Source of the DNA: UTCFX2 sp963788305
GTDB lineage: Bacteria; Chloroflexota; Anaerolineae; Anaerolineales; UBA4823
Direction of reading: 5' to 3'
NCBI GenBank assembly: GCA_963788305.1
Contig: CAWBGK010000020.1
Location: forward strand, 1 to 64,000
DNA: 64,000 nucleotides
The notes beneath the pieces are model-generated. The model was not told where the DNA came from. It did no database searches and saw nothing but the letters and a program-made list of their open reading frames with translations. This document shows, piece after piece, positions 46,805 to 56,588 of this stretch. Every line of letters begins with the position of its first letter. Position 1 is the first letter of the stretch. Both the position numbers and the translations under genes were made by a program.

Positions 46805-47764
46805 GTGCGGAAACTCCGCATCCTGATCACAGGAGCCAGCGGCTTGCTCGGGTTGAATACGGCGCTCGAAGCGGCGGAAAACTGGCGGCTGCCGGGATGG
46901 TCCAGACCATGGATCATCGCCCAGGTCAACAACCGCCCGCTCAAACCAACGTTCTTCGAGACCATTCAGGCCGATCTGCTGGCCCCCGGAGCCGTGCGCA
47001 GCCTGCTGGATCGAACCCGTCCTGATTGGGTGATCCACTGTGCAGCGCTGGCTGACATCGACGCCTGCGAGAGAGATCCGCAGCAGGCGCGAGAATTGAA
47101 TAGCGATGTACCACAAATTCTGGCTATGCATGTCGCCAGGAGCGGAGCGCGCCTGCTGCACGTTTCCACCGACGCGGTCTTCGACGGCAGGCGGGGAGAT
47201 TACAAAGAAACCGACCAGCCCAACCCGCTGAGCGTCTACGCCCGCACCAAGCTGGAAGGCGAGCGGGCAGTTGCAAATGCAAACCCGGACGCAATCATCG
47301 CCCGCGTCAACCTGTTCGGCTGAAGTCTTTCCGGGAAGCGCAGCCTGGCGGAGTTCTTCTTCAACAATTTGAGCCTCGCTAAAACCTGCATGGGATTTAC
47401 GGATGTGTTCTTCTGTCCGATGCTGGTCAATGACCTTGGAGCGTCATTTTTCAAGATGCTGGATGCCGGGCTGAGCGGTCTCTACCATGTGGTCGGGAGC
47501 GAGTGCATCAGCAAATACGAGTTCGGGTGCCGTCTGGCGCGCACTTTCGGCTTCGATGAAGACCTGGTCATCCCAACTTCTGTTTTCGATTCTGGGCTGC
47601 TCGCCGCTCGTTCGCCTAATCTGACGCTGGACACCCAAAAGCTCAGCCAGGCGCTGGGAGAGCCGCTCCCAGGATTGTCAACTGGTGTGTTGAAATTCCA
47701 GTCAGTTTCAACTGGGTTATCCGCAACGATTAAGAAAATTGTCAGAGGAATAATAAATCGATAG
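46805..47764 (+). CDS. RmlD-like nucleotide-sugar reductase (in-frame TGA)
   Basis: The protein has LITGASGLLGLNTALEAAEN, VIHCAALADIDACERDPQQARELN, LLHVSTDAVFDGRRGDYKETD, and SVYARTKLEGERAV with the catalytic Tyr and Lys. An in-frame TGA (47321-47323) follows NLFG, and the same frame continues SLSGKRSLAEFFFNNLSL in a typical way to 47764, where the C-terminus becomes AT-rich. TGA sits where Trp (TGG) would fit, so a one-base change is likely. The GTG at 46805 follows GGAGGG. It may reduce the PseB-type keto sugar. Confidence 0.78.
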
Positions 47765-47771
47765 AGGAATA

Positions 47772-48503
47772 ATGCGACTCCTGTGGGTTTATGATTTTGA
47801 TACATCTTTTTGGGCAAAAAGAATTCAACTAATACAGTCTTCTACGCCTGGAAAGCAATATGATGGTTTAGATTATCGAATGTGGGAGGAAACCTGGAGA
47901 AAATATATCCTAAAAGCAGGGTTCCCATCATATTGTCGATATGTTGGGCAACCTGGTTATTTTCTAGCAAGTCCTAAAAACATCATCTCATGTTTCAAAG
48001 AGGAAAAAGTCTTACAAGCACTCGCATTAGTGGTTGCGTGGGGGAGGATGGTTAGAACAAAGAATATGATTTATTCCAGGTCTCTGGAAGAGATTGAAGA
48101 AACGCTGTTGGATTGCATAAAATATATCAAGACTGAAGAGAATACCAAGTCTGCATGGCATTTACTCAATAAGAAATTTAATTGGAGTCCAGTAATTACA
48201 TCCAAATGTTTGCATTTCTTAACCCGATCATTGGGATATGAAGAAAATCCACCTGTCCCTATTGACAATAAAGTCATACTAGAAAAAGTTTGGCTGGAAT
48301 TCGAAAATAGGATTAGGTCTCATTCCTCATCGGATACGGTTCCTTTACCAGGTAGATGGAGGAGCATCGGGTCTAGCTGGAGCACATATAATCGATACAT
48401 GACGGCAATCAACTGTTGGTCAGAAATAAAAGGGTGGACAACAACTGAGGTCGAAAATACACTCTTCATCGAGTATAGAGAACTTGAGCAAGAAAATCGA
48501 TGA
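47772..48503 (+). CDS. AT-rich accessory gene, OGG-like DNA glycosylase-fold protein (tentative)
   Basis: The 243-residue protein uses many AAT, ATA, AAA and TTA codons, unlike its GC-rich neighbours, so it was probably acquired recently. TSKCLHFLTRSLGYEENPPV followed by PIDNKVILEKVWLEF resembles the helix-hairpin-helix and Lys/Asp region of 8-oxoguanine glycosylase-fold proteins found in accessory regions. That resemblance is only from memory. It has nothing to do with sugar metabolism. An 11-base repeat AGAGGAATAAT (47744-47754 and 47763-47773) flanks its start. It splits the RmlD-like and NeuB genes. Confidence 0.65.
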   Translation: MRLLWVYDFDTSFWAKRIQLIQSSTPGKQYDGLDYRMWEETWRKYILKAGFPSYCRYVGQPGYFLASPKNIISCFKEEKVLQALALVVAWGRMVRTKNMIYSRSLEEIEETLLDCIKYIKTEENTKSAWHLLNKKFNWSPVITSKCLHFLTRSLGYEENPPVPIDNKVILEKVWLEFENRIRSHSSSDTVPLPGRWRSIGSSWSTYNRYMTAINCWSEIKGWTTTEVENTLFIEYRELEQENR

Positions 48504-48523
48504 TGTCAGGAGACTGAAAAAAC

Positions 48524-49588
48524 ATGGAAATACGGATCGGCAATCGTCTGATCGGGCCGCAGCAACCCACCTATTTCATCGCAGATGTCGCCGCGAACCA
48601 TGACGGCGACCTGGAGCGGGCTAAACTGCTCATCCGCCTGGCAAAAGAAGCTGGCGCCGATGCAGCCAAATTCCAAAATTTTCGCGCTCCGAAGATCGTC
48701 TCCGACTACGGCTTTCGGAACATGAGCGGGCAGGTCTCGCACCAGGCCACCTGGAAAAAGTCCGTCTTCGAGGTCTACCAATCGGCTTCAATCCCGTTCG
48801 AATGGTCGCAAGAGCTGAAAGAGGAATGCGACCGGGTCGGATTAGATTACTTCTCGGCTCCGTACGATTTCGAGTCGATCGATATGCTGGATCCCTACGT
48901 GCTGATGTACAAAGCCGGATCCGGAGAGATCGACTGGCTGGAAGCGTTAGCGCGGATGGCGAGCAAAGGCAAACCGTTCTTCGTCGCCACCGGTGCGTCC
49001 TCCATCGGCGAGGTCCAGCGCGCGGTCCATGCAATCTTGAAGATCAACAAGCAGCTCGTACTGATGCAGTGCAATACCAACTACACAGCCAGCCCTTCAA
49101 ACTACGACCATCTGCATATCAACGTATTAAAGTCCTATGCCGCGATGTTCCCGGAAGTCGTCCTCGGGCTTTCCGACCACACCCATGCCCTGGCGCCCGT
49201 GCTGGCCGCGGTAACTCTGGGTGCTCGGGTGATCGAGCGCCATTTCACCGACAGCAACGAACGTGAAGGTCCAGACCACAAGTTCGCGATGAACCCGCAA
49301 AGCTGGGCAAACATGGTAGCAGAGACCCGCATCCTGGAACGCGCTCTGGGCTCGCCAGACAAGTTCATCGCCGAAAACGAGTTTGACACGGCTGTGGTCC
49401 AGCGCCGCTGCCTGCGCGCCGCTCGTGAAATCCAGGCTGGCGAAGTGTTCACTCGCGAGATGATCGACGTGCTCCGGCCGGCGACCCCGGGAGCGATCAA
49501 ACCCAGCGAAATCGAATCCGTGGTCGGGACTGTTGCCCTGCACGACATGCCGATGGGCAAAGAGCTGAAGTGGACAGATTTAAGTTAG
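48524..49588 (+). CDS. neuB: NeuB-family nonulosonic (sialic-type) acid synthase
   Basis: NeuB-type enzymes condense PEP with an amino sugar to make sialic, legionaminic or pseudaminic acid. This 354-residue protein has YFIADVAANHDGDLERAKLL, KEAGADAAKFQNFRAPKIVS, YKAGSGEIDWLEALARMASK, LMQCNTNYTASPSNYDHLHI, LGLSDHTHALAPVLAAVTLGA and IERHFTDSNEREGPDHKFAM. It ends with the SAF domain (RAAREIQAGEVFTREMIDVLRP). The exact product (NeuB, LegI or PseI) cannot be told by eye. Confidence 0.92.
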   Translation: MEIRIGNRLIGPQQPTYFIADVAANHDGDLERAKLLIRLAKEAGADAAKFQNFRAPKIVSDYGFRNMSGQVSHQATWKKSVFEVYQSASIPFEWSQELKEECDRVGLDYFSAPYDFESIDMLDPYVLMYKAGSGEIDWLEALARMASKGKPFFVATGASSIGEVQRAVHAILKINKQLVLMQCNTNYTASPSNYDHLHINVLKSYAAMFPEVVLGLSDHTHALAPVLAAVTLGARVIERHFTDSNEREGPDHKFAMNPQSWANMVAETRILERALGSPDKFIAENEFDTAVVQRRCLRAAREIQAGEVFTREMIDVLRPATPGAIKPSEIESVVGTVALHDMPMGKELKWTDLS

Positions 49589-49589
49589 T

Positions 49590-50738
49590 ATGCGCTTGCT
49601 CTATTTCTCCCGCGATTACACCACTCACGACCACCGCTTTCTATCAGCGCTCGCCAAGACCGATCTGCAGACCTCCTACCTGCGCCTAGAACAGCGCGGC
49701 CACACCCTCGAGGAGCGTACCCTCCCGCCGGAGATCGAGATCGTTCAGTGGAGCGGCGGGAACGCGCCTGCCCAGTTCAAGGACGGAGGTCGGCTGCTGA
49801 TCGACCTGAAGCGGGTCATCCGCCGCACCCAACCCGATTTGATCCTGGCCGGCCCGCTGCAGCGCTGCGCCTTCCTGGTCGCGCTCTGTGGATTCAAACC
49901 GCTTGTCAGCATGTCCTGGGGCTACGACCTGCTCCAGGACGCCCACCGCAGCCCGGCGTGGGCCTGGGCAACCCGCTTCACCTTGCAGCGCTCCTCAGCT
50001 CTGGTCGGCGACTGTGAGACTATTCGAAACCTGGCAGTCTCATTTGGGATGAGGAACGATCGGATCGTAACCTTCCCATGGGGAATCGATCTGCAGCATT
50101 TCACCCCTGGTGGAAATAGAAACCCTGCGGATCAGAGGACAAAGCCCTTCACGCTGCTTTCCACGCGCGGCTGGGAGCCGATCTACGGGGTCGATTTGAT
50201 CGCCCGGGCATTTGTGATCGCAGCCGCGGCTCGACCCGAGCTTCGCCTGATCATGTTGGGAAACGGCCCGCTTGCCGCTCAGCTGCACCAGACTTTCGGA
50301 CGAGCAGGACTCGATCCATCTGCTTTGGATCTGAAACCTTCTCAAAGCACAGGCAGGGTGATGTTCCCCGGTCAGGCGGGTTATGCCGATCTGCCGCGCT
50401 ATTATCGGGCTGCCGACCTGTATTTATCCGCCAGCCACAGCGATGGAAGCTCGATCTCGCTGCTCGAAGCAATGGCCTGCGGATGCCCCGTCCTGGTCTC
50501 GGACATCCCCGGCAATCGCGAATGGGTAAGCCAGGGCAAGAACGGCTGGCTTTTCCCGGATGGCGACCCCCAGGCGCTTGCTCAGATGATCGTACAGGCC
50601 ATGGAACAGCGCAGTCAGCTGGCAGAGATGGGGGGTCACGCCCGGCAAATTGCCGAAGCACGGGCAGACTGGCGGGAAAATTTTCCGAAGCTCTTGCATG
50701 CATTCGAGATCGCCCAGAAACCATCCAGGACCCAATAA
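49590..50738 (+). CDS. GT4 family glycosyltransferase
   Basis: The 382-residue GT-B enzyme starts MRLLYFSRDYTTHDHRFLSA, has PDLILAGPLQRCAFLVAL, RIVTFPWGIDLQHFTPGG, LLSTRGWEPIYGVDLIARAF and AADLYLSASHSDGSSISLLEAMACGCPVLVSD, the C-terminal nucleotide-sugar site. GNREWVSQGKNGWLFPDGDPQ follows. It starts directly after the neuB stop. Donor and acceptor are unknown. Confidence 0.92.
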   Translation: MRLLYFSRDYTTHDHRFLSALAKTDLQTSYLRLEQRGHTLEERTLPPEIEIVQWSGGNAPAQFKDGGRLLIDLKRVIRRTQPDLILAGPLQRCAFLVALCGFKPLVSMSWGYDLLQDAHRSPAWAWATRFTLQRSSALVGDCETIRNLAVSFGMRNDRIVTFPWGIDLQHFTPGGNRNPADQRTKPFTLLSTRGWEPIYGVDLIARAFVIAAAARPELRLIMLGNGPLAAQLHQTFGRAGLDPSALDLKPSQSTGRVMFPGQAGYADLPRYYRAADLYLSASHSDGSSISLLEAMACGCPVLVSDIPGNREWVSQGKNGWLFPDGDPQALAQMIVQAMEQRSQLAEMGGHARQIAEARADWRENFPKLLHAFEIAQKPSRTQ

Positions 50739-50744
50739 GATTCT

Positions 50745-51605
50745 ATGAACGTTCCAACGACCGCTATCATTCAAGCCCGGATGGGATCAAGCCGTCTGCC
50801 CGGAAAGGTGCTGCTCGAGATAGCAGACCAGCCGATGCTGGTCCGGGTTGTCGAGCGCTCCAGGCGCGCCGCCAGATTGGATCAGGTAGTCGTCGCTACA
50901 ACCACCGACCCGGCTGACGATCCGGTCGCCGAGCTGTGTGAAAAGCGCGGCTACGACTTCTTCCGCGGCAGCATGTTTGATGTGCTCGACCGGTATTACC
51001 AGGCTGCAACCCGTTTCGAGGCCGGTGTGATCGTCCGCCTCACGGCAGACTGCCCGCTGATCGATCCGGATGTGATCGACCGGACGGTAGAAGCGTTTTC
51101 CGGCAACATCCAACCTGAAGACGTATTATTGTCAAGATCTGGCCCCATCCATCTATTTCAAAAATCGAATTTCGATCTTCACAATCCATTTCCTTTCGAT
51201 TTTGCCGCGAACCGCCTTCCCCCGCCCTGGGGACGAACCTACCCAATCGGCCTGGATGCTGAAGTTTGCACTTTTAGCGGCCTGGAAACAGCCTGGCAGG
51301 AAGCAAGGGAGGCCCACCAGCGCGAGCATGTGATGCCTTTCTTCTACGATCACCTGGAGCGGTTTCGGGTTTTACTCGTCAACCACGAACAGGACTTTGG
51401 CTCTCTGCGCTGGACCGTTGATACCCCGGCGGACCTCGAGCTTGTCCGCCAGGTTTACACCAGCTTCGGTGGTCGAGAGGATTTCTCCTGGCTCGAGATG
51501 CTCGACATGTTCGAGCGGCATCCTGAGCTGAGTCTGATCAACGCCGGCGTCGCAGCAAAACACTACCGTCAGGTGGATGATCGCCAGGATGAAGCAACCA
51601 GTTAA
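50745..51605 (+). CDS. Cytidylyltransferase family protein (SpsF/CMP-sugar synthetase-like)
   Basis: The 286-residue protein has the nucleotide-binding start TTAIIQARMGSSRLPGKVLLEIADQPML and TTTDPADDPVAELCEKRGYDFFRGSMFDVLDRYYQAA. LTADCPLIDPDVIDRTVEAFSG, typical of the CMP-Kdo/neuraminate-type synthetases of the SpsF branch, follows. Such enzymes activate keto-sugar acids with CTP. It follows the NeuB gene and a GT4 gene, so it probably activates the NeuB product. A second, NeuA-like enzyme is encoded at 59521. Confidence 0.87.
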   Translation: MNVPTTAIIQARMGSSRLPGKVLLEIADQPMLVRVVERSRRAARLDQVVVATTTDPADDPVAELCEKRGYDFFRGSMFDVLDRYYQAATRFEAGVIVRLTADCPLIDPDVIDRTVEAFSGNIQPEDVLLSRSGPIHLFQKSNFDLHNPFPFDFAANRLPPPWGRTYPIGLDAEVCTFSGLETAWQEAREAHQREHVMPFFYDHLERFRVLLVNHEQDFGSLRWTVDTPADLELVRQVYTSFGGREDFSWLEMLDMFERHPELSLINAGVAAKHYRQVDDRQDEATS

Positions 51606-51611
51606 AACGCA

Positions 51612-52520
51612 ATGACATTTCTGACCATCTTCTCCGCCCCAAAACCATTTACCAATCCGCATATCGCATTGATCCAGCGCAACGGCATCCAATCCTGGCA
51701 GCGTCTGGGCGGGGACGTAGACGTCTATCTAGTGGGTCAAGAAGAAGGGATGGCCGAGGTCGCCAGTGAGTATCATATCCCGCTGCTGTCAGACGTCCGC
51801 CGCAACGAATCGGGCACGCCGCTCGTGAGCTCGATCTTTGATCTGGCTCGAAGCGCCAGCTCCAGCGAATTGATGGCTTATGTGAACGGCGATATCCTGC
51901 TCCTGCCCGACATCCTCCAGGCTGCCCGCCAGATCGCAGCCGAGCTGCCAGCCCAGCCCTTCCTGCTGATCGGACAGCGCTGGGACCTGGATGTGACCGA
52001 TCTGCTGGATTTTTCAGCAGGGTGGGACCTGCGCCTTCAGGACCGCGTTCACAAATCCGGAAAGCTTCACGCTCCGGCAGGGAGCGATTATTTCGTTTTC
52101 CCGCGGTCCGCATTTGCCGGGATGCCGGATTTCGCGATCGGTCGTGCCGGCTGGGACAACTGGATGATCTTTCATGCCCGAGAACAGGGTTGGCCGGTGA
52201 TCGACGGGACGCCATCAGTGATGGTGATCCACCAGAGCCACGACTACAGCCACCTTCCTGGAGGGCAGCCCCATTACAACCTGGTCGAAAGCCAGCATAA
52301 CATGCAGATCGGCGGTGGTCTGAAGCACATGTACATGGTCCTCGACGCAGACCGCCAGCTGATCGATGGGAAGATTCGTCGTCCCCGGATCACATCGTTG
52401 AGGCTCATCCGCTCCCTGGAGCGCAGGTTGATGCCTGAGAGCGGCGAGCTGCGCGGGCTGCGCGGCACGCTGACCCGCCGCCTGCGCAAGCTCCGCAGGT
52501 GGATTGGGCGTGAAGTATGA
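51612..52520 (+). CDS. Putative GT-A-like glycosyltransferase of unknown specificity
   Basis: The 302-residue protein starts MTFLTIFSAPKPFTNPHIA, has SSSELMAYVNGDILLLPDILQAA (an NGD/DxD-like site) and a long HAPAGSDYFVFPRSAFAGMPDFAIGRAGWDNWMIFHAREQGW segment found in GT-A-like glycan enzymes. The C-terminus is very basic. It sits between the cytidylyltransferase and GT2 genes and overlaps the latter by four bases. The role is inferred only from fold-like features and context. Confidence 0.6.
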   Translation: MTFLTIFSAPKPFTNPHIALIQRNGIQSWQRLGGDVDVYLVGQEEGMAEVASEYHIPLLSDVRRNESGTPLVSSIFDLARSASSSELMAYVNGDILLLPDILQAARQIAAELPAQPFLLIGQRWDLDVTDLLDFSAGWDLRLQDRVHKSGKLHAPAGSDYFVFPRSAFAGMPDFAIGRAGWDNWMIFHAREQGWPVIDGTPSVMVIHQSHDYSHLPGGQPHYNLVESQHNMQIGGGLKHMYMVLDADRQLIDGKIRRPRITSLRLIRSLERRLMPESGELRGLRGTLTRRLRKLRRWIGREV

Positions 52521-53527
52521 CCCGGATCGGGATTAACCCGGCGCGCGGCAAACAGAGTGATTACCGACCTGCCCGCATCACCCTGGGGGTGGTCACTTAC
52601 ATCCCCTCGCTGGAGGGTTATTTCGAGAACCGGCTTGAGGTGCTCAAACTATGCCTCGCCAGCCTCCAGGCGCACACCGTTCCACCGCACGACCTGTTCA
52701 TATTCGACAACGGCAGCTGCAATCCAGTGATCGAATACCTGGTCTCGCTCCGCGATGCCGGTCAGGTGGACTGCCTGCTGCTCTCGCAGCGCAACCTCGG
52801 CAAGATCGACGCGCTCAGAGTGCTGTTCAGCGCTGCGCCGGGCGAGCTGATCGCCTATAACGACGACGATATCCTCTTCTATCCCGGCTGGCTGGAAGCC
52901 CAGCTCGAGCTGATCGAGAGCTTCCCAAAGGTGGGTATGGTCAGCGGCGTCCCTGTTCGAAATGCCGCAGGGCACGCTTTCCAGAGCCTCGAACAGCTGG
53001 CGTCTCGGGCATCTCCCGACTTGCAAGTCTTGCGCGAGCGCCGAATCCCGGATGAGTGGGAAGCCGACTGGGCAGTGAGCACCGGCCGTGATCCACAGTC
53101 GCATCTTCAGGCCACTCGGGAACAAGTAGACCTGGTGCTCCGGTCGGAGCATGGCGGCAGGGTCGAAGCAATCGGTGGCGCCAACCATTTCCAATTTGTT
53201 GCTCCAAAGGAGATCATCCTGCAAGCCTTGCCAGATGAATGGACGGGCAAGCTGATGGGGTCGATGATCGAGTTGGACCAGGCTGTTGACCGGCTTGGTT
53301 ATTTGCGCCTTTCCACCGTCCAGCGCTTCACCCGCCATTTGGGCAACAATCTTTCCGATGAAGTGCGCCGCGAAGCTGATTCGCTTGGGCTGGTTGTCTC
53401 CGCCGGGAGATCGGTCCCTTCGAATAGAAAGAATTCTCGTCAAAAACATTGGGTTCTGCACCTCCCAGGCAGCCGCAGAGCCTTATCTGCCCTGTATCGG
53501 CGTCTTTTCGATATTCTCTACAAATGA
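52517..53527 (+). CDS. GT2 family glycosyltransferase
   Basis: The protein has ITLGVVTYIPSLEGYFENRLEVLKLCLASL, DLFIFDNGSCNPVIEYLVSL, CLLLSQRNLGKIDALRVLF and the DxD-type YNDDDILFYPGWLEAQLELI. It has 336 residues and no membrane spans. It overlaps the sulfotransferase downstream by four bases, so the sugar it adds might be the one sulfated. The family is firm, but the sugar is not known. Confidence 0.87.
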   Translation: MTRIGINPARGKQSDYRPARITLGVVTYIPSLEGYFENRLEVLKLCLASLQAHTVPPHDLFIFDNGSCNPVIEYLVSLRDAGQVDCLLLSQRNLGKIDALRVLFSAAPGELIAYNDDDILFYPGWLEAQLELIESFPKVGMVSGVPVRNAAGHAFQSLEQLASRASPDLQVLRERRIPDEWEADWAVSTGRDPQSHLQATREQVDLVLRSEHGGRVEAIGGANHFQFVAPKEIILQALPDEWTGKLMGSMIELDQAVDRLGYLRLSTVQRFTRHLGNNLSDEVRREADSLGLVVSAGRSVPSNRKNSRQKHWVLHLPGSRRALSALYRRLFDILYK

Positions 53528-54547
53528 ATTCTTCGATGATCGATCTCAGCAAGCTGCGAGACCGTCCGCTTTTCATCTGCGGGCATCCCAAAGCCGGCAC
53601 CAGCCTTGCCCGCGCCGTCTTTGACTTCGCATCCCCAGTTAGTGGTTTTTCCTGAGGAGACCTCCTTCTTTCGCCGCTTTCTTCCCCAGGCGGAAGGGCT
53701 GGATCTCGAAGGACAGCTTAGGTTGGCGGAAAAACTGCTGATTCACATTTTTCTCTGGAATCAAGTGAATCCACCTCCGGTCCAGGACGGCTTCCCAGAT
53801 CGAGACTATTCCGCAATCCCATATGAGCAAGTCCGCCTGGCAATGCGCGAATATGCCAGCCAATCTCACCGCAATGCCGGCGATATCCTCAGCGCGGCAA
53901 TCCTTGCATACGGTCAGGTCAGCGGCCAGGCCGGGGTCCAATCTCGCTGGTGGGTTGAAAAGACCCCCTATAACGAGTATTTTGTCGGAAGGATTTTTGA
54001 GTGGTGGCCTGAGGCTCGCTGCATCCATATCCTGCGAGATCCGCGCGACAACTTCGCGTCGTACAGCCGGAAGCACCCCGATTGGAGCCCGGAATTCTTC
54101 GCATCCAACTGGGTTCGCTCCACAAAAGCCGGACTTGATAACTGCACCCGTTATGGACCAGAGCGCTATCTCCTCATCCGTTATGAAGACATCACCCACG
54201 CTCCGCAGGAGCAGCTGATGAAGCTGAGCAGTTACCTGGGGATCGACTGGGATGCTTCGCTCGCCGCACCGACCCGCGCCGGTGAGCAGTGGCGCGGGAA
54301 TTCGATGTTTACCGACCAGTTCCAGGAGATCAGCGCCGTGCCGGTCTCCCGCTGGAAAGAAAAACTTTCACCGATCGACGCCGGGGTGATTGAGCAGAAA
54401 GCTGGCAGCTTGATGGCCTCTTTTGGATATGATTGCGAAGCGCTTGCTTCGGGAGGCATGTCTCGCAGGCTCGCCGCCCGCTGGCGCTGGCTCGTCTGGC
54501 CGGTCCGCCGGCGGCTCCGCAGCCGGGCTAAGTCTCAGCCTGAATGA
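53524..54547 (+). CDS. Sulfotransferase (PAPS-dependent), frameshifted
   Basis: The 5'-phosphosulfate loop is FICGHPKAGTSLARAVFD, and CIHILRDPRDNFASYSRKHPD gives the 3'-phosphate site. LLIRYEDITHAPQEQLMKLSSYLG and a basic C-terminus follow. The frame breaks near 53627 with one extra T (GACTTCGC for GACTCGC); after correction it reads VFDSHPQLVVFPEETSFF. It overlaps the GT2 gene. It belongs to the same superfamily as the genes at 25715 and 54563 but is clearly a different protein. Confidence 0.82.
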
Positions 54548-54562
54548 CCAGATACGGATAAG

Positions 54563-55600
54563 ATGACCCAATCAATCAAAGGACGACTGTTCAATGCATA
54601 CCGCGCCCTGCGCGGGTTTGAAGCCAAAAAACCTGCCGGAAGGGAAATTCCTTCGATCTCTGCAGAGGAAGTCGCCGAGGCGAAAGGTTTCTTCCCGCTC
54701 GAAAAATTCTTTATCTTCGGGCATGCCCGTTCCGGCACGACGATGCTGACCCGGCTGATCCAGCTGCATCCTGAAGTGTACTGCAGCTACCAGGCTCACT
54801 TTTTCACACGCCAGCCGCTCCTCGAATTGCTCGTGCGTGATCCTGAAGTCGGTGAATGGCTGACCCGAGCCAGCAACCGCTGGAACCGGGGCAGCGACCT
54901 CTCGCCGGTTGTGCTGCGCGCTGCCGCAGATTTCATCCTGGAGCGTGAAGCCCGATCGGTAGGCAAGCGGATCGTGGGTGACAAAAGCCCCAACAGCCTG
55001 CTGGACGGCGAATCCGTCCGCCTGCTTCATAAAGTGTATCCTGATGCCCGCTTGATCTATATCATCCGCGATGGGCGCGACGCGGCCATCTCGCACCGCT
55101 TCCAGGCCTTCATCGATAAACCCCAGTACCTGACCAAGGAAGACCTGCGCATCCGGGCAGATTTTATCGAAAACTCGGAAGCGTTCCTGCACGGCGAGCG
55201 CTCAATCTTCACAGAGGGCGGCCTGCGCCGCGCTGCCGAAGGTTGGGTCCGCAATGTGAGCGAGACCAGTCAGCTCGGAGTGCAGCTCTTCACTGGACAG
55301 TTCCACACGCTTCGCTACGAAGACCTGCTTGAGAACCCGCTGGGCGAGTTGGCGAAGCTGTGGGGTTTCCTCGGCGCAGCACCCGCCGATCCCGAGCTGT
55401 CAATGGCTGTATCTGCGGAAATGAGCCGCAACCCGGACGCCGAATGGCAGCAGCAGAAGGCAAATGAAATTGCCCGGCCGCTTCAAAAAGGCAAGCGCGG
55501 AAATTGGACCGAAATCTTGACGCCATATGACCGGAGTATCTTCTCCAAGATCGCCGGCGGAACGCTGCAGGCCTATGGTTACCCGTTGGGGGACGGATGA
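54563..55600 (+). CDS. Sulfotransferase (PAPS-dependent)
   Basis: The intact 345-residue protein has the PAPS loop FFIFGHARSGTTMLTRLIQLHPEVYC and the 3'-phosphate site VYPDARLIYIIRDGRDAAISHRFQAF. KRIVGDKSPNSLLDGESVRLLHKV lies between them, and RYEDLLENPLGELAKLWGFL follows. The sulfate acceptor is probably a sugar of the same locus. The stop overlaps the Gfo/Idh gene by four bases. PAPS would come from the bifunctional enzyme at 56720. Confidence 0.9.
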   Translation: MTQSIKGRLFNAYRALRGFEAKKPAGREIPSISAEEVAEAKGFFPLEKFFIFGHARSGTTMLTRLIQLHPEVYCSYQAHFFTRQPLLELLVRDPEVGEWLTRASNRWNRGSDLSPVVLRAAADFILEREARSVGKRIVGDKSPNSLLDGESVRLLHKVYPDARLIYIIRDGRDAAISHRFQAFIDKPQYLTKEDLRIRADFIENSEAFLHGERSIFTEGGLRRAAEGWVRNVSETSQLGVQLFTGQFHTLRYEDLLENPLGELAKLWGFLGAAPADPELSMAVSAEMSRNPDAEWQQQKANEIARPLQKGKRGNWTEILTPYDRSIFSKIAGGTLQAYGYPLGDG

Positions 55601-56583
55601 AGATCCTGATTGCGGGACTCGGCTCTATCGGCCGCCGGCATTTCCGCAACCTGCTCGAGCTGGGCGAGCGAGACATCATCCTCTACCGCACCATGCGCAG
55701 CACGCTTTCGGATGACGAGCTTTCCGGTTTTCCGGTCGAGACCGACCTTGCAGCTGCCCTCGCACACCGCCCGGAGGCTGCGATCGTTTCCAATCCGACT
55801 GCCCTGCACCTGGAGGTCGCCATCCCGGCTGCCCGGGCCGGCTGCCATCTGATGTTGGAAAAGCCGCTCTCAAGTTCCCTGATAGGTCTGGAAGAGCTGC
55901 GACTCGCTGCTCAAGTCCATGGCTGCAGGATCCTGGTCGGGTATCATTACCGCTTCCATCCCGGCCTGCAGCGGATCAAGGCGCTGCTCGAAGAGTCTGC
56001 GGTCGGTCGGCCGCTCTCCATCCATGCTCACTGGGGCGAGTACCTGCCTGGCTGGCATCCCTGGGAGGACTACCGCCAGGGGTACAGCGCCCGCGCGGAC
56101 CTGGGAGGTGGCGTCATCTTGACCTTGAGCCACCCGCTTGATTACCTGCGCTGGCTGTTCGGCGATGTCCAATCGCTGTGGGCTTTCAGCGGGAAAATCG
56201 GGGAGCTCGAGCTGGGAACCGAAGACACAGCCGAGATCGGCCTGCGGTTCAAGAGCGGCTCGCTGGGCAGCCTGCACCTGGATTACAACCAGCGGCCTCC
56301 AACCCATCGGCTTGAAGCCGTCTGCACGCAGGGGACTTTGCGGTGGGACAATACAGACGGCACGGTCAGCATCTTTCGGCCCGATGCCGGCGCATGGCAG
56401 GTCGAACCGCCGCCCTCTGGTTTTTCCAGGAACGATCTGTACCTTGACGAAATGCGCCACTTTCTGCAGGTCTGCCGGGGCGAAACCGAACCGCTCTGCA
56501 GCCTGGAGGATGGGGCAAAGGCGCTGGAATTAGCGCTTGCTGCACAGACATCCCAGGCATTGGGTCAGCGAATCAATCTATAA
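55597..56583 (+). CDS. Gfo/Idh/MocA family oxidoreductase
   Basis: The 328-residue NAD(P)-dependent enzyme starts MKILIAGLGSIGRRHFRNLLELG (Rossmann motif), has AIVSNPTALHLEVAIPAARAGCHLMLEKPLSSS with the EKP motif, GYHYRFHPGLQRIKALLEES and GGGVILTLSHPLDYLRWLFGD. Such enzymes oxidise or reduce sugars or sugar nucleotides. It overlaps the sulfotransferase by four bases. The sugar is unknown. Confidence 0.9.
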   Translation: MKILIAGLGSIGRRHFRNLLELGERDIILYRTMRSTLSDDELSGFPVETDLAAALAHRPEAAIVSNPTALHLEVAIPAARAGCHLMLEKPLSSSLIGLEELRLAAQVHGCRILVGYHYRFHPGLQRIKALLEESAVGRPLSIHAHWGEYLPGWHPWEDYRQGYSARADLGGGVILTLSHPLDYLRWLFGDVQSLWAFSGKIGELELGTEDTAEIGLRFKSGSLGSLHLDYNQRPPTHRLEAVCTQGTLRWDNTDGTVSIFRPDAGAWQVEPPPSGFSRNDLYLDEMRHFLQVCRGETEPLCSLEDGAKALELALAAQTSQALGQRINL

Positions 56584-56588
56584 AAAAC

